From positions 1-58,298 of IMG/VR virus record IMGVR_UViG_3300006165_000005: a DNA stretch of 58,298 bases; one strand, given 5' to 3'. Position numbers and translations under genes: made by a program. Shown here piece by piece: positions 34,950-42,810 of this stretch. The notes beneath the pieces were generated by a model. It saw only the letters and a list, made by a program, of their open reading frames with translations, ran no database searches and was not told the DNA's origin. Position 1 is the stretch's first letter, and every line of letters begins with the position of its first letter. This DNA comes from a virus.

Positions 34950-35681
34950 TTATTTCAATAAATTTATTTTTAACATTAACCTCATGACCTCTAAAAGATT
35001 TTTTTCACACCTTTCTTTAATTTCTTTTTTTCTAAATAAATCCCCTTTTCCCCAATATAGTTTGTGTGCATCACTTCGTTCCCACTGAGAATCGTGATGG
35101 TCATCTGTTTTTATTCCCATAGCTGAACTTATAACACCTAAAGAGTACAACCCCCTACCGGAAGCAAAACCCCAAACATCTTTTGTGTCTATAGCTCTAA
35201 TCTCCCAAGGTTTAGTTTCGTGATTAGGGAATATTTTTGGTGGTTTTAGACCATTGATAAGCATTCTTTTTGCTATACATGGAATAGTGAATGATTTTAT
35301 CTCATGTCCACATAATTTAAAACCTAAATTATCAACTTTTTCAACTATTCCTCTGAATTTAGTAATAATTTCTTTTTCGTCTAACGGATTTTCACCTAAA
35401 TCACACCAGGTCTCAACTTTTGGTGTGTTGTCAGTTTGTAGGAATGCTGCACTTACACATATAATTTTAGCAAATTCAGGTATTCCTGCAGCTCTTTTTA
35501 CGAAAACTTCTTCTGACGATAATTTGTCATCCTCCGTAAACCATTTTCTAATGTAATGTATCACATTATTTTCCCAACTATCGTGTAATAGTGGGTATTT
35601 GTTTTCAAGTTCACTTAAACTAGAAGTTATTCCAGCTGTTTCAATGTGAAAAAATAGTAGTTTGTTTAAATTCTCTGACAT
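34950..35681 (-). CDS. PolB-related 3'-5' exonuclease-like protein with all catalytic Asp residues replaced
   Basis: 243 residues. Its length, RAAGIPEFAKIICVSAAF, CGHEIKSFTIP and RMLINGLKPPKI match the DnaQ/PolB-type exonuclease family common in Bacteroidota. The three metal-binding aspartates are changed. Exo I DxE is HxE (His12, Glu14), the Exo II Asp after GH..xxF is Thr132, and the Exo III Asp is Asn228 in CEKNLLEV. The fold is kept but nuclease activity by the usual two-metal mechanism is not expected. It may act as a nucleic-acid-binding decoy or inhibitor (inference). It sits 6 bases from dut under a likely host-type promoter. Confidence 0.7.
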   Translation of the reverse strand: MSENLNKLLFFHIETAGITSSLSELENKYPLLHDSWENNVIHYIRKWFTEDDKLSSEEVFVKRAAGIPEFAKIICVSAAFLQTDNTPKVETWCDLGENPLDEKEIITKFRGIVEKVDNLGFKLCGHEIKSFTIPCIAKRMLINGLKPPKIFPNHETKPWEIRAIDTKDVWGFASGRGLYSLGVISSAMGIKTDDHHDSQWERSDAHKLYWGKGDLFRKKEIKERCEKNLLEVMRLMLKINLLK

Positions 35682-35707
35682 AGTGTTTTAGGTTTATTGG
35701 TTCTTTA

Positions 35708-35739
35708 TAAAACTAACAAATCTTAACAGTAAAATCAAA
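35708..35739 (-). promoter_or_regulatory. Putative host-type promoter before exonuclease-like/dut genes
   Basis: Minus strand: TTTG at 35736-35739, a 20-base spacer, then TAGTTTTA at 35708-35715, against a Bacteroidota consensus of TTTG-N19-TAnnTTTG. It lies 26-28 bases before the ATG at 35681, in the gap after the 80-residue gene. One mismatch in the -7 box and one extra spacer base. Confidence 0.4.
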
Positions 35740-35744
35740 CAATA

Positions 35745-35987
35745 TTACCCTAATTTTTGATTGTAGTAGTTAGGTGTTAGTTGTGGGTGAAGAATATCTT
35801 CATATGGTGCTTTGATGACAGATATAACTTCTGAGTCTCTAGTGTCTTCTGAAAGATAATGAGATAACCTTTTATTAGCCTCAAAAACCGATTCTGATTC
35901 CACGATATATTTAAATTTTTTAACTTTGGGTTTTCCTTCACTGTCGATTACCCCTGTCTCGAATGCTACGATTGCTTGATAGTACAT
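35745..35987 (-). CDS. DUF4494-like small protein
   Basis: 80 residues with a beta-alpha-beta pattern: YYQAIVAFETGV, GKPKVKKFKYIVES, then a helix SVFEANKRLSHYL. This resembles DUF4494 proteins found in Bacteroidota and their phages, whose function is unknown. It lies between the degenerate exonuclease-like gene and the glycosyltransferase at 36006. No promoter box is visible in the short gap upstream. Confidence 0.5.
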   Translation of the reverse strand: MYYQAIVAFETGVIDSEGKPKVKKFKYIVESESVFEANKRLSHYLSEDTRDSEVISVIKAPYEDILHPQLTPNYYNQKLG

Positions 35988-36005
35988 ATTTTTAGTTTTT
36001 AGTTT

Positions 36006-37238
36006 TTATTGTTTATTTTTTTTATCTACGAGCATTTTATAATACTCCGCTCTATTTTTAGTAACCACATCTATATGGTACTTTTGTACCGATTCGTATA
36101 GTCTTTCCCCCAAATCCTCCCTTAAAGAAGGGTTAAGTAGTAAAGTTTTTATGTGTTTATCCCACATTTTGTGGTTTTTATGTGTGTCAACTAATAAAGC
36201 GTTACCTTCATTATTAAATCCTCCACCGTGGTTAGCGGCACTTATTAAATCTATCTGGTATGGACCATAATTCTGAGCAATTAATGCTTTCTTATGGAAC
36301 CCAGCTTCAATAACTTTTAATTGGGATTTAACCCTATTAAATGTATGCTCTTTAATCGGAGCAAGACTTATATCGAATTTATTATAGTTAGAAGCGTATG
36401 TGGTAATAGGTTTAGTCCACACCCTTCTATAAGGCATATCAACCTCATTAGCGTATTCTTCCTCAACAAATTTTAATAAGTGTTTATGGTATTCTGGTGA
36501 AACAGTACTGAACTTGTTAGTGAAAATTTCTTCATATTTGTACCATATAGATTCATGTGGTTCAATTGGTCTTTGTTTTTGTTCACCAGTTGCCTGGTCT
36601 ATAAAAGTTATACTCCCTCTAGTGTCAAAACCACACAATACAAATTGTAATTTATCCATATGTGGTTGTAATTTTCCCACAACACCGGATAGTATTCTTA
36701 AATCTTCCATATGCGATGAACCACCTAACCAACCCACCCTTAACCTATCAGAATCTGGTGTGTCAATTTTGAATTGGTTTTCTTTGGGGTCAACAGCATT
36801 AGGGAAAACCTCCACTGATGGGTTTAGTTTCCTTATTTCGTCAGCGAAGATTGGTGTTGTTGTATTAACATGTTCAGCTAATTTTAAATTTTCTACAATT
36901 AATTTATCTAAATTATTTTGTTTTACCATCATATGAGCTGGATGGTCTATTGTAGGTAACCAATAATCGTCCAAATCCATAATACTGACTATCCCTAACT
37001 TTTTTAACCTAGGAGCGACTTTTTTAGATAAGTCGTAATTAGGTGATAATGTTCTGTGATAATGAATGATATCGTATTTTTTTAAGTATTCATCATTTTC
37101 TAATTGTGGTTCGTAGTCAATGTCAACCCAAAAATCTTCTGGATATAAATTTTGTAAGGCTAGATGTGGGTCAACACTTCTAAATTTGGAGACTCCCGTT
37201 CTATCACTTGGTATTACTAGTACTTTAATTTGGCTCAT
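36006..37238 (-). CDS. GT4-like glycosyltransferase adjacent to the capsid gene
   Basis: 410 residues from ATG 37238. A longer frame runs back into the capsid gene and across its terminator, so the downstream ATG is used. GT-B layout: MSQIKVLVIPSDRTG start, a VGWLGGSSH linker strand (UDP-sugar type), then SLAPIKEHTFNRVKSQLKVIEAGF, the GT4 nucleotide-binding helix. It is isolated from the main glycan cluster by the dut/exonuclease genes. A host-type promoter (37255-37286) precedes it. The acceptor could be the virion or the host surface. Confidence 0.75.
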   Translation of the reverse strand: MSQIKVLVIPSDRTGVSKFRSVDPHLALQNLYPEDFWVDIDYEPQLENDEYLKKYDIIHYHRTLSPNYDLSKKVAPRLKKLGIVSIMDLDDYWLPTIDHPAHMMVKQNNLDKLIVENLKLAEHVNTTTPIFADEIRKLNPSVEVFPNAVDPKENQFKIDTPDSDRLRVGWLGGSSHMEDLRILSGVVGKLQPHMDKLQFVLCGFDTRGSITFIDQATGEQKQRPIEPHESIWYKYEEIFTNKFSTVSPEYHKHLLKFVEEEYANEVDMPYRRVWTKPITTYASNYNKFDISLAPIKEHTFNRVKSQLKVIEAGFHKKALIAQNYGPYQIDLISAANHGGGFNNEGNALLVDTHKNHKMWDKHIKTLLLNPSLREDLGERLYESVQKYHIDVVTKNRAEYYKMLVDKKNKQ

Positions 37239-37254
37239 ATTTCTTTTATTTGAA

Positions 37255-37286
37255 CAAAAAGTAATGAAAATAATTGGTATGTCAAA
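37255..37286 (-). promoter_or_regulatory. Putative host-type promoter of the glycosyltransferase gene
   Basis: Minus strand: TTTG at 37283-37286, a 19-base spacer, then TACTTTTTG at 37255-37263. It fits TTTG-N19-TAnnTTTG with one extra T in the -7 box. It lies directly downstream of the capsid terminator and 16 bases before the ATG at 37238. Confidence 0.5.
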
Positions 37287-37297
37287 CTTGTGGGCAT

Positions 37298-37327
37298 AAA
37301 AAAAAGCCCCAGAAGGGGCTTTTTTTA
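37298..37327 (-). terminator. Rho-independent terminator after the major capsid gene
   Basis: Inverted repeat AGCCCC (37305-37310), loop AGAA, GGGGCT (37315-37320), flanked by A7 on one side and T6 on the other. In the minus direction this gives a GC stem followed by a U-tract, just after the capsid stop at 37348. It could also terminate plus-strand transcription. Confidence 0.85.
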
Positions 37328-37347
37328 TTAATATATAAAACTTAAGA

Positions 37348-39186
37348 CTATCTAAGTTCTCTAATGTCAAACGTTCTAACACCGTCAATTGTAATAGCTC
37401 CATAGAATCTATTGTTAACCACCTTTTTAGCGTATCTAGTCATGATACCCTTGATTGGTGCAAAGTTAAATGGATTATACATTGTTGGTGTAAGTTGTAA
37501 TGGTACATAAGGAGCGTAAATATATCCTGTGTCTAATAAAGATGTTCCTTTATGTCCAATTAACACTTTGTTAGCTGGGAAGTAAGGGTCTCTATATACA
37601 GTATATCTACCTGATAATGTTCCAATCTTCTCAATACCCATATTGTACTGGTCTTGGTCTGGAGCTGCGTTTGAAGCGTGGAAGTATTCTAAGTCATCAA
37701 ATATTGCAGAACATTCAGATGAACAAACAATCCAGTTAGCACCACCTCTCAACGTAGATTTGTGAATCTGTGCTGAAATTTGGTTAATAGCAGTAATCAG
37801 AGTTTGATTCCAGTCTTTTTGAGTATAAGGAGCTTGTCCCGCTTGGAAACGTTTCCATCCGTTGTAATCCCATCTTAATGTCCAAGATGCTGCCGCTCTT
37901 AAATCTTTAAGAATCTCACGGTCTATCTCAGCCGCAACTTCTTCAGATAATAGAGCTGTTAATTCAGCTTCTGCATCAATGTTATGGAACGCACTAACGT
38001 CTTGTGCAAGTTCTGGAGACCAAGTAGCTCTTAATTTTCTTTCTGTTACCGAAACAGTTACAGAGTCTAAATCAAATGAAACTTCACCTAATTCATCTTC
38101 AAATTCAAGGTCTTGGTAAATTCTGTACTCAGCAGTAAAGTTAGTAGTTGCTAGTGTTGCGTTAACATTAGCTCCAACGTAACCATCTACAGACTCACAT
38201 GTAATACATGCTGGACATGATAAGTCTAATTCAACGTAAAGGTAACCTTCACCATCACAAACGTTGTCATAAGTAGAATCTTTTCCTGGCCAGTAAGAAG
38301 TACCTTGTCCTGGAATATTATCTACAATACCTTTTCCGTATTTCTGAGTTACTAATCTAAAAGGTACATACCCTTGAGCTGCAACTACCTGAGTAGTACT
38401 ACCAGTTGGACAACAAGTTACAGGATTTGTCGCTTTGAATTTCAAAGAAGACAAGAACTCTTCAGTATCCATCTCGTTACCATTAGGTCCAACTAATTTA
38501 CCTTGTCCTAAGTTATTAAATCCACCTACTCTAACAAGTAAGCTTCTAAGTCCACCATTAAGACAGTCGTAACTATTATATGTCCCACTAGTAGTTGAAC
38601 CAGTAAGAGTTTCGTAGATAGTGGATGGAGTCATTGTTCCACCAGTAGTGTTCCACGTTACAAATTGAGCTGTACGTGACACACCTGAATATCTACCTTT
38701 CGAAATATCGAATAAACCTCTACCATCTTCATAGTATTGGTCATATAAGTTTACAGTGTCGTAAGTTTGTTGATTTGCGTTAGTTGCACCTGGCATTCCT
38801 TTTGGTTCGAAATGATTCCAAGTGTTATCTGCAGCACCTCCCCAACGTCTGTCGGAGATTTTTGGTACGAAGTAGAACAATTTACCAATTGGTAAGTTCA
38901 AAGCTTGTACCGATACAATGTCGTTAGCTAGTAATTTAGAAAATACTCTTCTAATTATTGGGAAAACAACTGTTTCAAATGAACCTGAGGCATCAGCTTG
39001 TGTTGCCTCGTTGATTAAATGCGTCGCTTGGTTTTCATATAACTGAGCGATGTTTTCTCTTGTATGACCTTTAAGTCCATCCAAGAAACCAAGTTTGTTC
39101 CATTTTTCAATAGTGTCTTCTCTAATAACTTTAAGATGTTTCAATCCGATATTACCTACTAATCCTGATTCTAATAAAGCACCCAT
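37348..39186 (-). CDS. Major capsid protein, gp23-like
   Basis: 612 residues versus 521 for T4 gp23. The family signature is the segment around residues 60-100 (VFPIIRRVFSKLL..DIVSVQALNLPIG), like T4 gp23 RRAIP..AFDI..VQPMN. The site LINE60-ATQ matches the (I/L)xE rule for the prohead protease, giving a mature protein of about 552 residues. A Cys-rich segment (CCPTGSTT near 265, CPACITCESVDG about 30-80 residues later) is absent from T4 and may decorate or cross-link the shell. It is flanked by the scaffold gene and a terminator. Confidence 0.92.
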   Translation of the reverse strand: MGALLESGLVGNIGLKHLKVIREDTIEKWNKLGFLDGLKGHTRENIAQLYENQATHLINEATQADASGSFETVVFPIIRRVFSKLLANDIVSVQALNLPIGKLFYFVPKISDRRWGGAADNTWNHFEPKGMPGATNANQQTYDTVNLYDQYYEDGRGLFDISKGRYSGVSRTAQFVTWNTTGGTMTPSTIYETLTGSTTSGTYNSYDCLNGGLRSLLVRVGGFNNLGQGKLVGPNGNEMDTEEFLSSLKFKATNPVTCCPTGSTTQVVAAQGYVPFRLVTQKYGKGIVDNIPGQGTSYWPGKDSTYDNVCDGEGYLYVELDLSCPACITCESVDGYVGANVNATLATTNFTAEYRIYQDLEFEDELGEVSFDLDSVTVSVTERKLRATWSPELAQDVSAFHNIDAEAELTALLSEEVAAEIDREILKDLRAAASWTLRWDYNGWKRFQAGQAPYTQKDWNQTLITAINQISAQIHKSTLRGGANWIVCSSECSAIFDDLEYFHASNAAPDQDQYNMGIEKIGTLSGRYTVYRDPYFPANKVLIGHKGTSLLDTGYIYAPYVPLQLTPTMYNPFNFAPIKGIMTRYAKKVVNNRFYGAITIDGVRTFDIRELR

Positions 39187-39214
39187 AATTTTTAATTTTT
39201 TTTATTTTTGGTTA

Positions 39215-40696
39215 TTATTTTATTTTACTCATGATATCTAAACTTCTTGCGATTTGTGGGTCAACATACGTTCTTGATTCTCTCAATTTCGATGCTCCCG
39301 TCGCAGGAGATTTATTTATCTTTTTTTGTACACTTTCACTAAGTTGTACAGTCTTTTTGCTATTTTTACTCTCGTAAGATTCTGTTACAACACTTTTAGT
39401 ACTAGAAGAAAGTTGTTTCTTCACGTTCTTATATAGTGCTTTAGATTCTTTAAGAGATTCAACTGAGTCAAACCTTCTAAGAATGTTAATTTTCTCAGAC
39501 TTGTTAGTTGTGTGTTCTGTAAACAATTTCGTAGCGTAAGCTAAGTTAGAATTGAATACAGCGACTTCATTTAACTTGTCTCTAAACATTTTAAGAGCTT
39601 TTTTATATTCTCCATTTTTGTTTTTAAGAATACCAACTTCCCCTTTTAGATTATCGATAGTTTCAGTAAGAATTTTAGTGTCGTCCATTCTTTTTCTTTC
39701 GTTTATAAAACGAGTTCTTATAGAACGTTTAGACTCATTCATATTGATTCCGGCTTTTTCTCTTGCAGCTTTATTGAACTTGTTAGTTCTATTACCTGCA
39801 TGAACTTTTTGACTTAGGTTGTTTCCACGATACATTTCTTGAAAATCTGCTTCCCCTTCTTCTTTGGCTGTTTCTCTAGTCTTTCCCCCTCGGCCATAAC
39901 GACCTTTCTTTTTACGGTCTCCCGTTGGGATATCACCTTTCTTACCACCATAGTTTTCTTCCATATCAGTTTCCATGTCCACTTCATCCATGTCCATGTC
40001 CATATCAACTTCATACGTTGGTTCTTGCGTTTCTTCCATATCGTCATGACGTTCAGAATCATAATGTGCATCCTTTTCTAACTTCTCAATTTGTGAGTAG
40101 TCATCTTCAGCTGCATCACCAAAATAATTTCCATCATCTTCTTCCAAGTCTTCCGCTTCAACATCAACGTCGTCCTCGTCTTCATCTTCTTCGTTCATAT
40201 CGACATCATCTTTTTTAGATTCGTCTAACTCTATTCGGTACTCCTCTCCAGTACCCTCATCTTCTATGCTGATTACATCATCGTCCTGTTTTACGATTAC
40301 GCCATCTTCAGCACCCATAGCTTTAAAGACTTTTAGTACATCTTCATCCGATGCTTGTGTTAAGTCTAGTGGTTCAAACTCGTCATCGCCTTCAGGTGAT
40401 GGGATATCGTCAACATCAATTTCGTCCGCCATAGCTAAAACGTCCTCCATTTCTGTGTCTCCTCCCTCATCGTCCATGTCCATGACATCTTCGTCATCAT
40501 CGACCATAGCTTCGAGTTCTTGTTCTTTTATTACTTTTTTTGTTTTTAAACCATTGTTGGATAATGATTCTTTTACCAGTTCTTCAATTTCTTCCTTCAT
40601 GGTAGAAGCAAGTATTTCTTTTGCATTGGATTTAACAGTTTCTTCAATCTGTTGGGCTTCAATCAGAGCCGATTCAAGTAAGGATTTATTACTCAT
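39215..40696 (-). CDS. Prohead core/scaffold protein, gp22-like
   Basis: 493 residues, extremely acidic in residues ~65-260 (runs of Asp/Glu, including a Met/Asp repeat EVDMDMDMDEVDM). A basic stretch (KKKGRYGRGGK) and helical coiled-coil regions follow. N-terminal SLLESALIEAQ contains LxE-type sites for the prohead protease. Its position between the protease (40799) and capsid (37348) genes matches T4 order 21-22-23. It would form the core on which the shell assembles and then be cleaved. Sequence similarity to T4 gp22 is by composition and order, not by motif. Confidence 0.7.
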   Translation of the reverse strand: MSNKSLLESALIEAQQIEETVKSNAKEILASTMKEEIEELVKESLSNNGLKTKKVIKEQELEAMVDDDEDVMDMDDEGGDTEMEDVLAMADEIDVDDIPSPEGDDEFEPLDLTQASDEDVLKVFKAMGAEDGVIVKQDDDVISIEDEGTGEEYRIELDESKKDDVDMNEEDEDEDDVDVEAEDLEEDDGNYFGDAAEDDYSQIEKLEKDAHYDSERHDDMEETQEPTYEVDMDMDMDEVDMETDMEENYGGKKGDIPTGDRKKKGRYGRGGKTRETAKEEGEADFQEMYRGNNLSQKVHAGNRTNKFNKAAREKAGINMNESKRSIRTRFINERKRMDDTKILTETIDNLKGEVGILKNKNGEYKKALKMFRDKLNEVAVFNSNLAYATKLFTEHTTNKSEKINILRRFDSVESLKESKALYKNVKKQLSSSTKSVVTESYESKNSKKTVQLSESVQKKINKSPATGASKLRESRTYVDPQIARSLDIMSKIK

Positions 40697-40734
40697 AAAT
40701 TATCTTATATATTTTTATTATAGTTTTATTCATA

Positions 40735-40742
40735 CATAAATA
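40735..40742 (-). promoter_or_regulatory. Variant late box TATTTATG
   Basis: TATTTATG in gene orientation, 38 bases before the scaffold ATG at 40696, in a 102-base gap that otherwise shows only AT-rich sequence. The spacing is longer than at most other late boxes. Confidence 0.3.
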
Positions 40743-40798
40743 GTGAGGGGTACGTAAAAAGTTTGTGTTTTACACCTCAAAACCCGTAAAATTTAACT

Positions 40799-41524
40799 TT
40801 ATCTATCTAAAAAGTTGTTTAACTTCTTCATCATAGTTAAAGCATGTGTATTTGGACCATTAAAATCTGCTGGTATTGGTGGTGGTGTTGCCTCTTCTAA
40901 AGTCTCTTCATATTTGTCTTTGTCTTTTATGTCTTTGAATAGGTAAGCTCCTGGAGTTGATGGTGACGACACTAAATCAAAACATATCAATTCAAAATCA
41001 TCTTGTACTATATTTTTTCCTCCTTCACTCTTTAGTGACCCTACACCCCTAGAAGAAATACCTAGAGTAACACCATGTCTTAATAGATTAGCTGCTATAT
41101 CACCAACACATGAGATAATACCCTTAGTGTGGTAAGCTGGTGAGGTTAGTATTTGTAGTTTCCCCATTAATGTGTCCCCGTCCCAAAAAGTCTCCACAAC
41201 TCTATGGGAACTTCTTTCTAAGTCCACTAATGACGATTCTGGGTGATTTAATTCGGATAAGGCTCTACCTTGTCCTATTAGTTGTTGGTATTTGTCTACC
41301 TCTCTCTTTAATATGTCTGCTGGGTATATCCTACCATTTCTGTTTTGAACCCCACACTTCTGTAGGACAGCATAAATAAAAACACCTTCAGAATCTTTAA
41401 ATCCTTTGGTTTCTGTTATTATTTTTTTATTTAAATCGTAGTGTGGTGATATGTGTCCCGCATCAATTTCTAGTAGGACTCCTTTACCGATTTCGTTAGC
41501 TTCAAGTAATTTATATGTACGCAT
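40799..41524 (-). CDS. Prohead protease, gp21-like (peptidase U9/S80 type)
   Basis: 241 residues. ELNHPE holds the catalytic His94 and GISSRGVGSL the Ser157/Ser158 region, both signatures of T4 gp21 and herpesvirus-like assemblins. A VQNRNGRIYP segment precedes, as in the family. It cleaves scaffold, capsid and internal proteins at (I/L)xE sites during head maturation. N-terminal MRTYKLLEA also looks like a head-targeting tag. It carries a strong TATTTATA late box. Confidence 0.92.
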   Translation of the reverse strand: MRTYKLLEANEIGKGVLLEIDAGHISPHYDLNKKIITETKGFKDSEGVFIYAVLQKCGVQNRNGRIYPADILKREVDKYQQLIGQGRALSELNHPESSLVDLERSSHRVVETFWDGDTLMGKLQILTSPAYHTKGIISCVGDIAANLLRHGVTLGISSRGVGSLKSEGGKNIVQDDFELICFDLVSSPSTPGAYLFKDIKDKDKYEETLEEATPPPIPADFNGPNTHALTMMKKLNNFLDR

Positions 41525-41541
41525 AGATTAATATCTTTACA

Positions 41542-41549
41542 TATAAATA
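41542..41549 (-). promoter_or_regulatory. Putative late promoter box TATTTATA
   Basis: TATTTATA in gene orientation, 17 bases before the protease ATG at 41524. The gene upstream stops at 41568. Confidence 0.5.
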
Positions 41550-41567
41550 CAATAGAGATAATTAAAA

Positions 41568-41999
41568 TTATTTTTTATTTGAGTAGAAGTTAAAGTATTT
41601 GTTATTTTTAAAATTCTGGTTTTGAATATGACCTATTGTTTTGTGTACAGAATCTTTTATTGTTTGTGAACGGATGTTCTCTTTAACTTTAAGAAATAGG
41701 GTTATTTCACAAGAAATATAACTTCTTTTTAATAGTTCGATACCACTTGTTCGTAAATCCAAATCTACAATATTTTTTTCTGTTTTAAATAAGTTATCGT
41801 CCAATACCTCATTTAAACTAATTTTAATATCTCTTTTTAATAACCCAACAACCCTAACCCAATTAGGTGCTTCGTTAATTGGTTGGGCCCAAGATGAAAG
41901 ATTCATATATAGCGATTTAAAATTCTTGGAGTCTACTGTCCCGTAGTTAGTTTTAAAACTAGGGTGTAGGTTAAATTTGATTTGTTTTCCTGACTTCAT
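41568..41999 (-). CDS. Hypothetical protein in head gene block
   Basis: 143 residues, basic and mixed alpha/beta, ending in an Asn/Lys/Phe-rich tail. Contains MNLSSWAQPINEAPNWVRVVG and strands such as SCEITLFLKVK. No membrane segment or known motif. It lies between the portal-proximal helical gene and the protease, where T4 carries small core genes 67 and 68, but I see no sequence support for homology. Confidence 0.55.
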   Translation of the reverse strand: MKSGKQIKFNLHPSFKTNYGTVDSKNFKSLYMNLSSWAQPINEAPNWVRVVGLLKRDIKISLNEVLDDNLFKTEKNIVDLDLRTSGIELLKRSYISCEITLFLKVKENIRSQTIKDSVHKTIGHIQNQNFKNNKYFNFYSNKK

Positions 42000-42054
42000 G
42001 ATATATTCTATTTTAGTAAAATATACTAACGAATTACTTATAAGTCAAAATAAT

Positions 42055-42786
42055 CTAAGATAGGTCCTCTTCTAATTGTTGTAACCTTAATAAGTCTTTT
42101 TTTCTATACCCACAATCAACCACCTCATTTTCTACAACTAAAAGTTTATCTTTTAACTCTGTATTTTCAGTTTCTTTGATTAGGTTCGTTAGTAACTTAT
42201 TTAGATTGTCTTTACTTGTATCCACTTTTTCTTTGAGTTCTCCCACTTCTATGGATAGGTATTCTTTTAGTTTACCTTTGTCGGATTCACTTAAAGAAGA
42301 ATATTTTTCATTATATAACCTAGTTAAACTAGAAACTAATAATGAATGTCTTACTGTTGTTGTTTCATTAATTTGTTCTGGTTGATTTAACCACGTTACT
42401 AATTCTTTTTTTATTTCATTATGTTTTCTTGGGTTATATGAAAAGTTTTCAAAAATAAGTTTATCTAGTTTTTGATAAATTTTTTCACTATCACCCTTAT
42501 AATAAGGACTTTTTTCTATTAGTTTATTAATATTTGTGGATTCCGCTATTAGAACTTTAGATTTTGATTTTAGTTCAGTTAGGACGTTTTCTAAGAAAAT
42601 CCTTGCCTCATTTTTATCAGTGAACCTTTGTTTATCTATTTCACCATACAGTGTAAAAAATTCTCTTAGTGTTTTGGTCTTTTTTAAAGACCCCATTAAT
42701 ACATTAAAATTTCTTTTAAATGTGCTTTTGTTAGAATATGATTCTGTTAGAATGTCGTTGATTCCCTTTTTTATTTTACCAAACAT
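42055..42786 (-). CDS. Helical head-core candidate with N-terminal cleavage-like site
   Basis: 243 residues, almost entirely helical, rich in Lys, Glu and Leu. The first 16 residues (MFGKIKKGINDILTES) contain ILTE-S, a match to the (I/L)xE prohead cleavage rule, as in T4 internal proteins. No enzyme motif. It is encoded between portal and protease genes. A core or internal head protein is inferred. A TATTTATA box precedes it by 15 bases. Confidence 0.6.
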   Translation of the reverse strand: MFGKIKKGINDILTESYSNKSTFKRNFNVLMGSLKKTKTLREFFTLYGEIDKQRFTDKNEARIFLENVLTELKSKSKVLIAESTNINKLIEKSPYYKGDSEKIYQKLDKLIFENFSYNPRKHNEIKKELVTWLNQPEQINETTTVRHSLLVSSLTRLYNEKYSSLSESDKGKLKEYLSIEVGELKEKVDTSKDNLNKLLTNLIKETENTELKDKLLVVENEVVDCGYRKKDLLRLQQLEEDLS

Positions 42787-42801
42787 AGATTTATATTTTA
42801 C

Positions 42802-42809
42802 TATAAATA
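42802..42809 (-). promoter_or_regulatory. Putative late promoter box TATTTATA
   Basis: TATTTATA in gene orientation, 15 bases before the ATG at 42786, within 25 bases of the portal stop. Confidence 0.5.
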
Positions 42810-42810
42810 T

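Noticed and set aside
36006-37403. Start of the glycosyltransferase gene at 37403
   Set aside because: That frame runs through the capsid terminator and into the capsid gene. The ATG at 37238 fits motif and promoter better.
39552-40739. Several open frames on the plus strand opposite the scaffold gene
   Set aside because: They mirror the acidic Asp/Glu/Met codons of the minus gene as Ser- or His-rich shadows. No start signals or conserved motifs.
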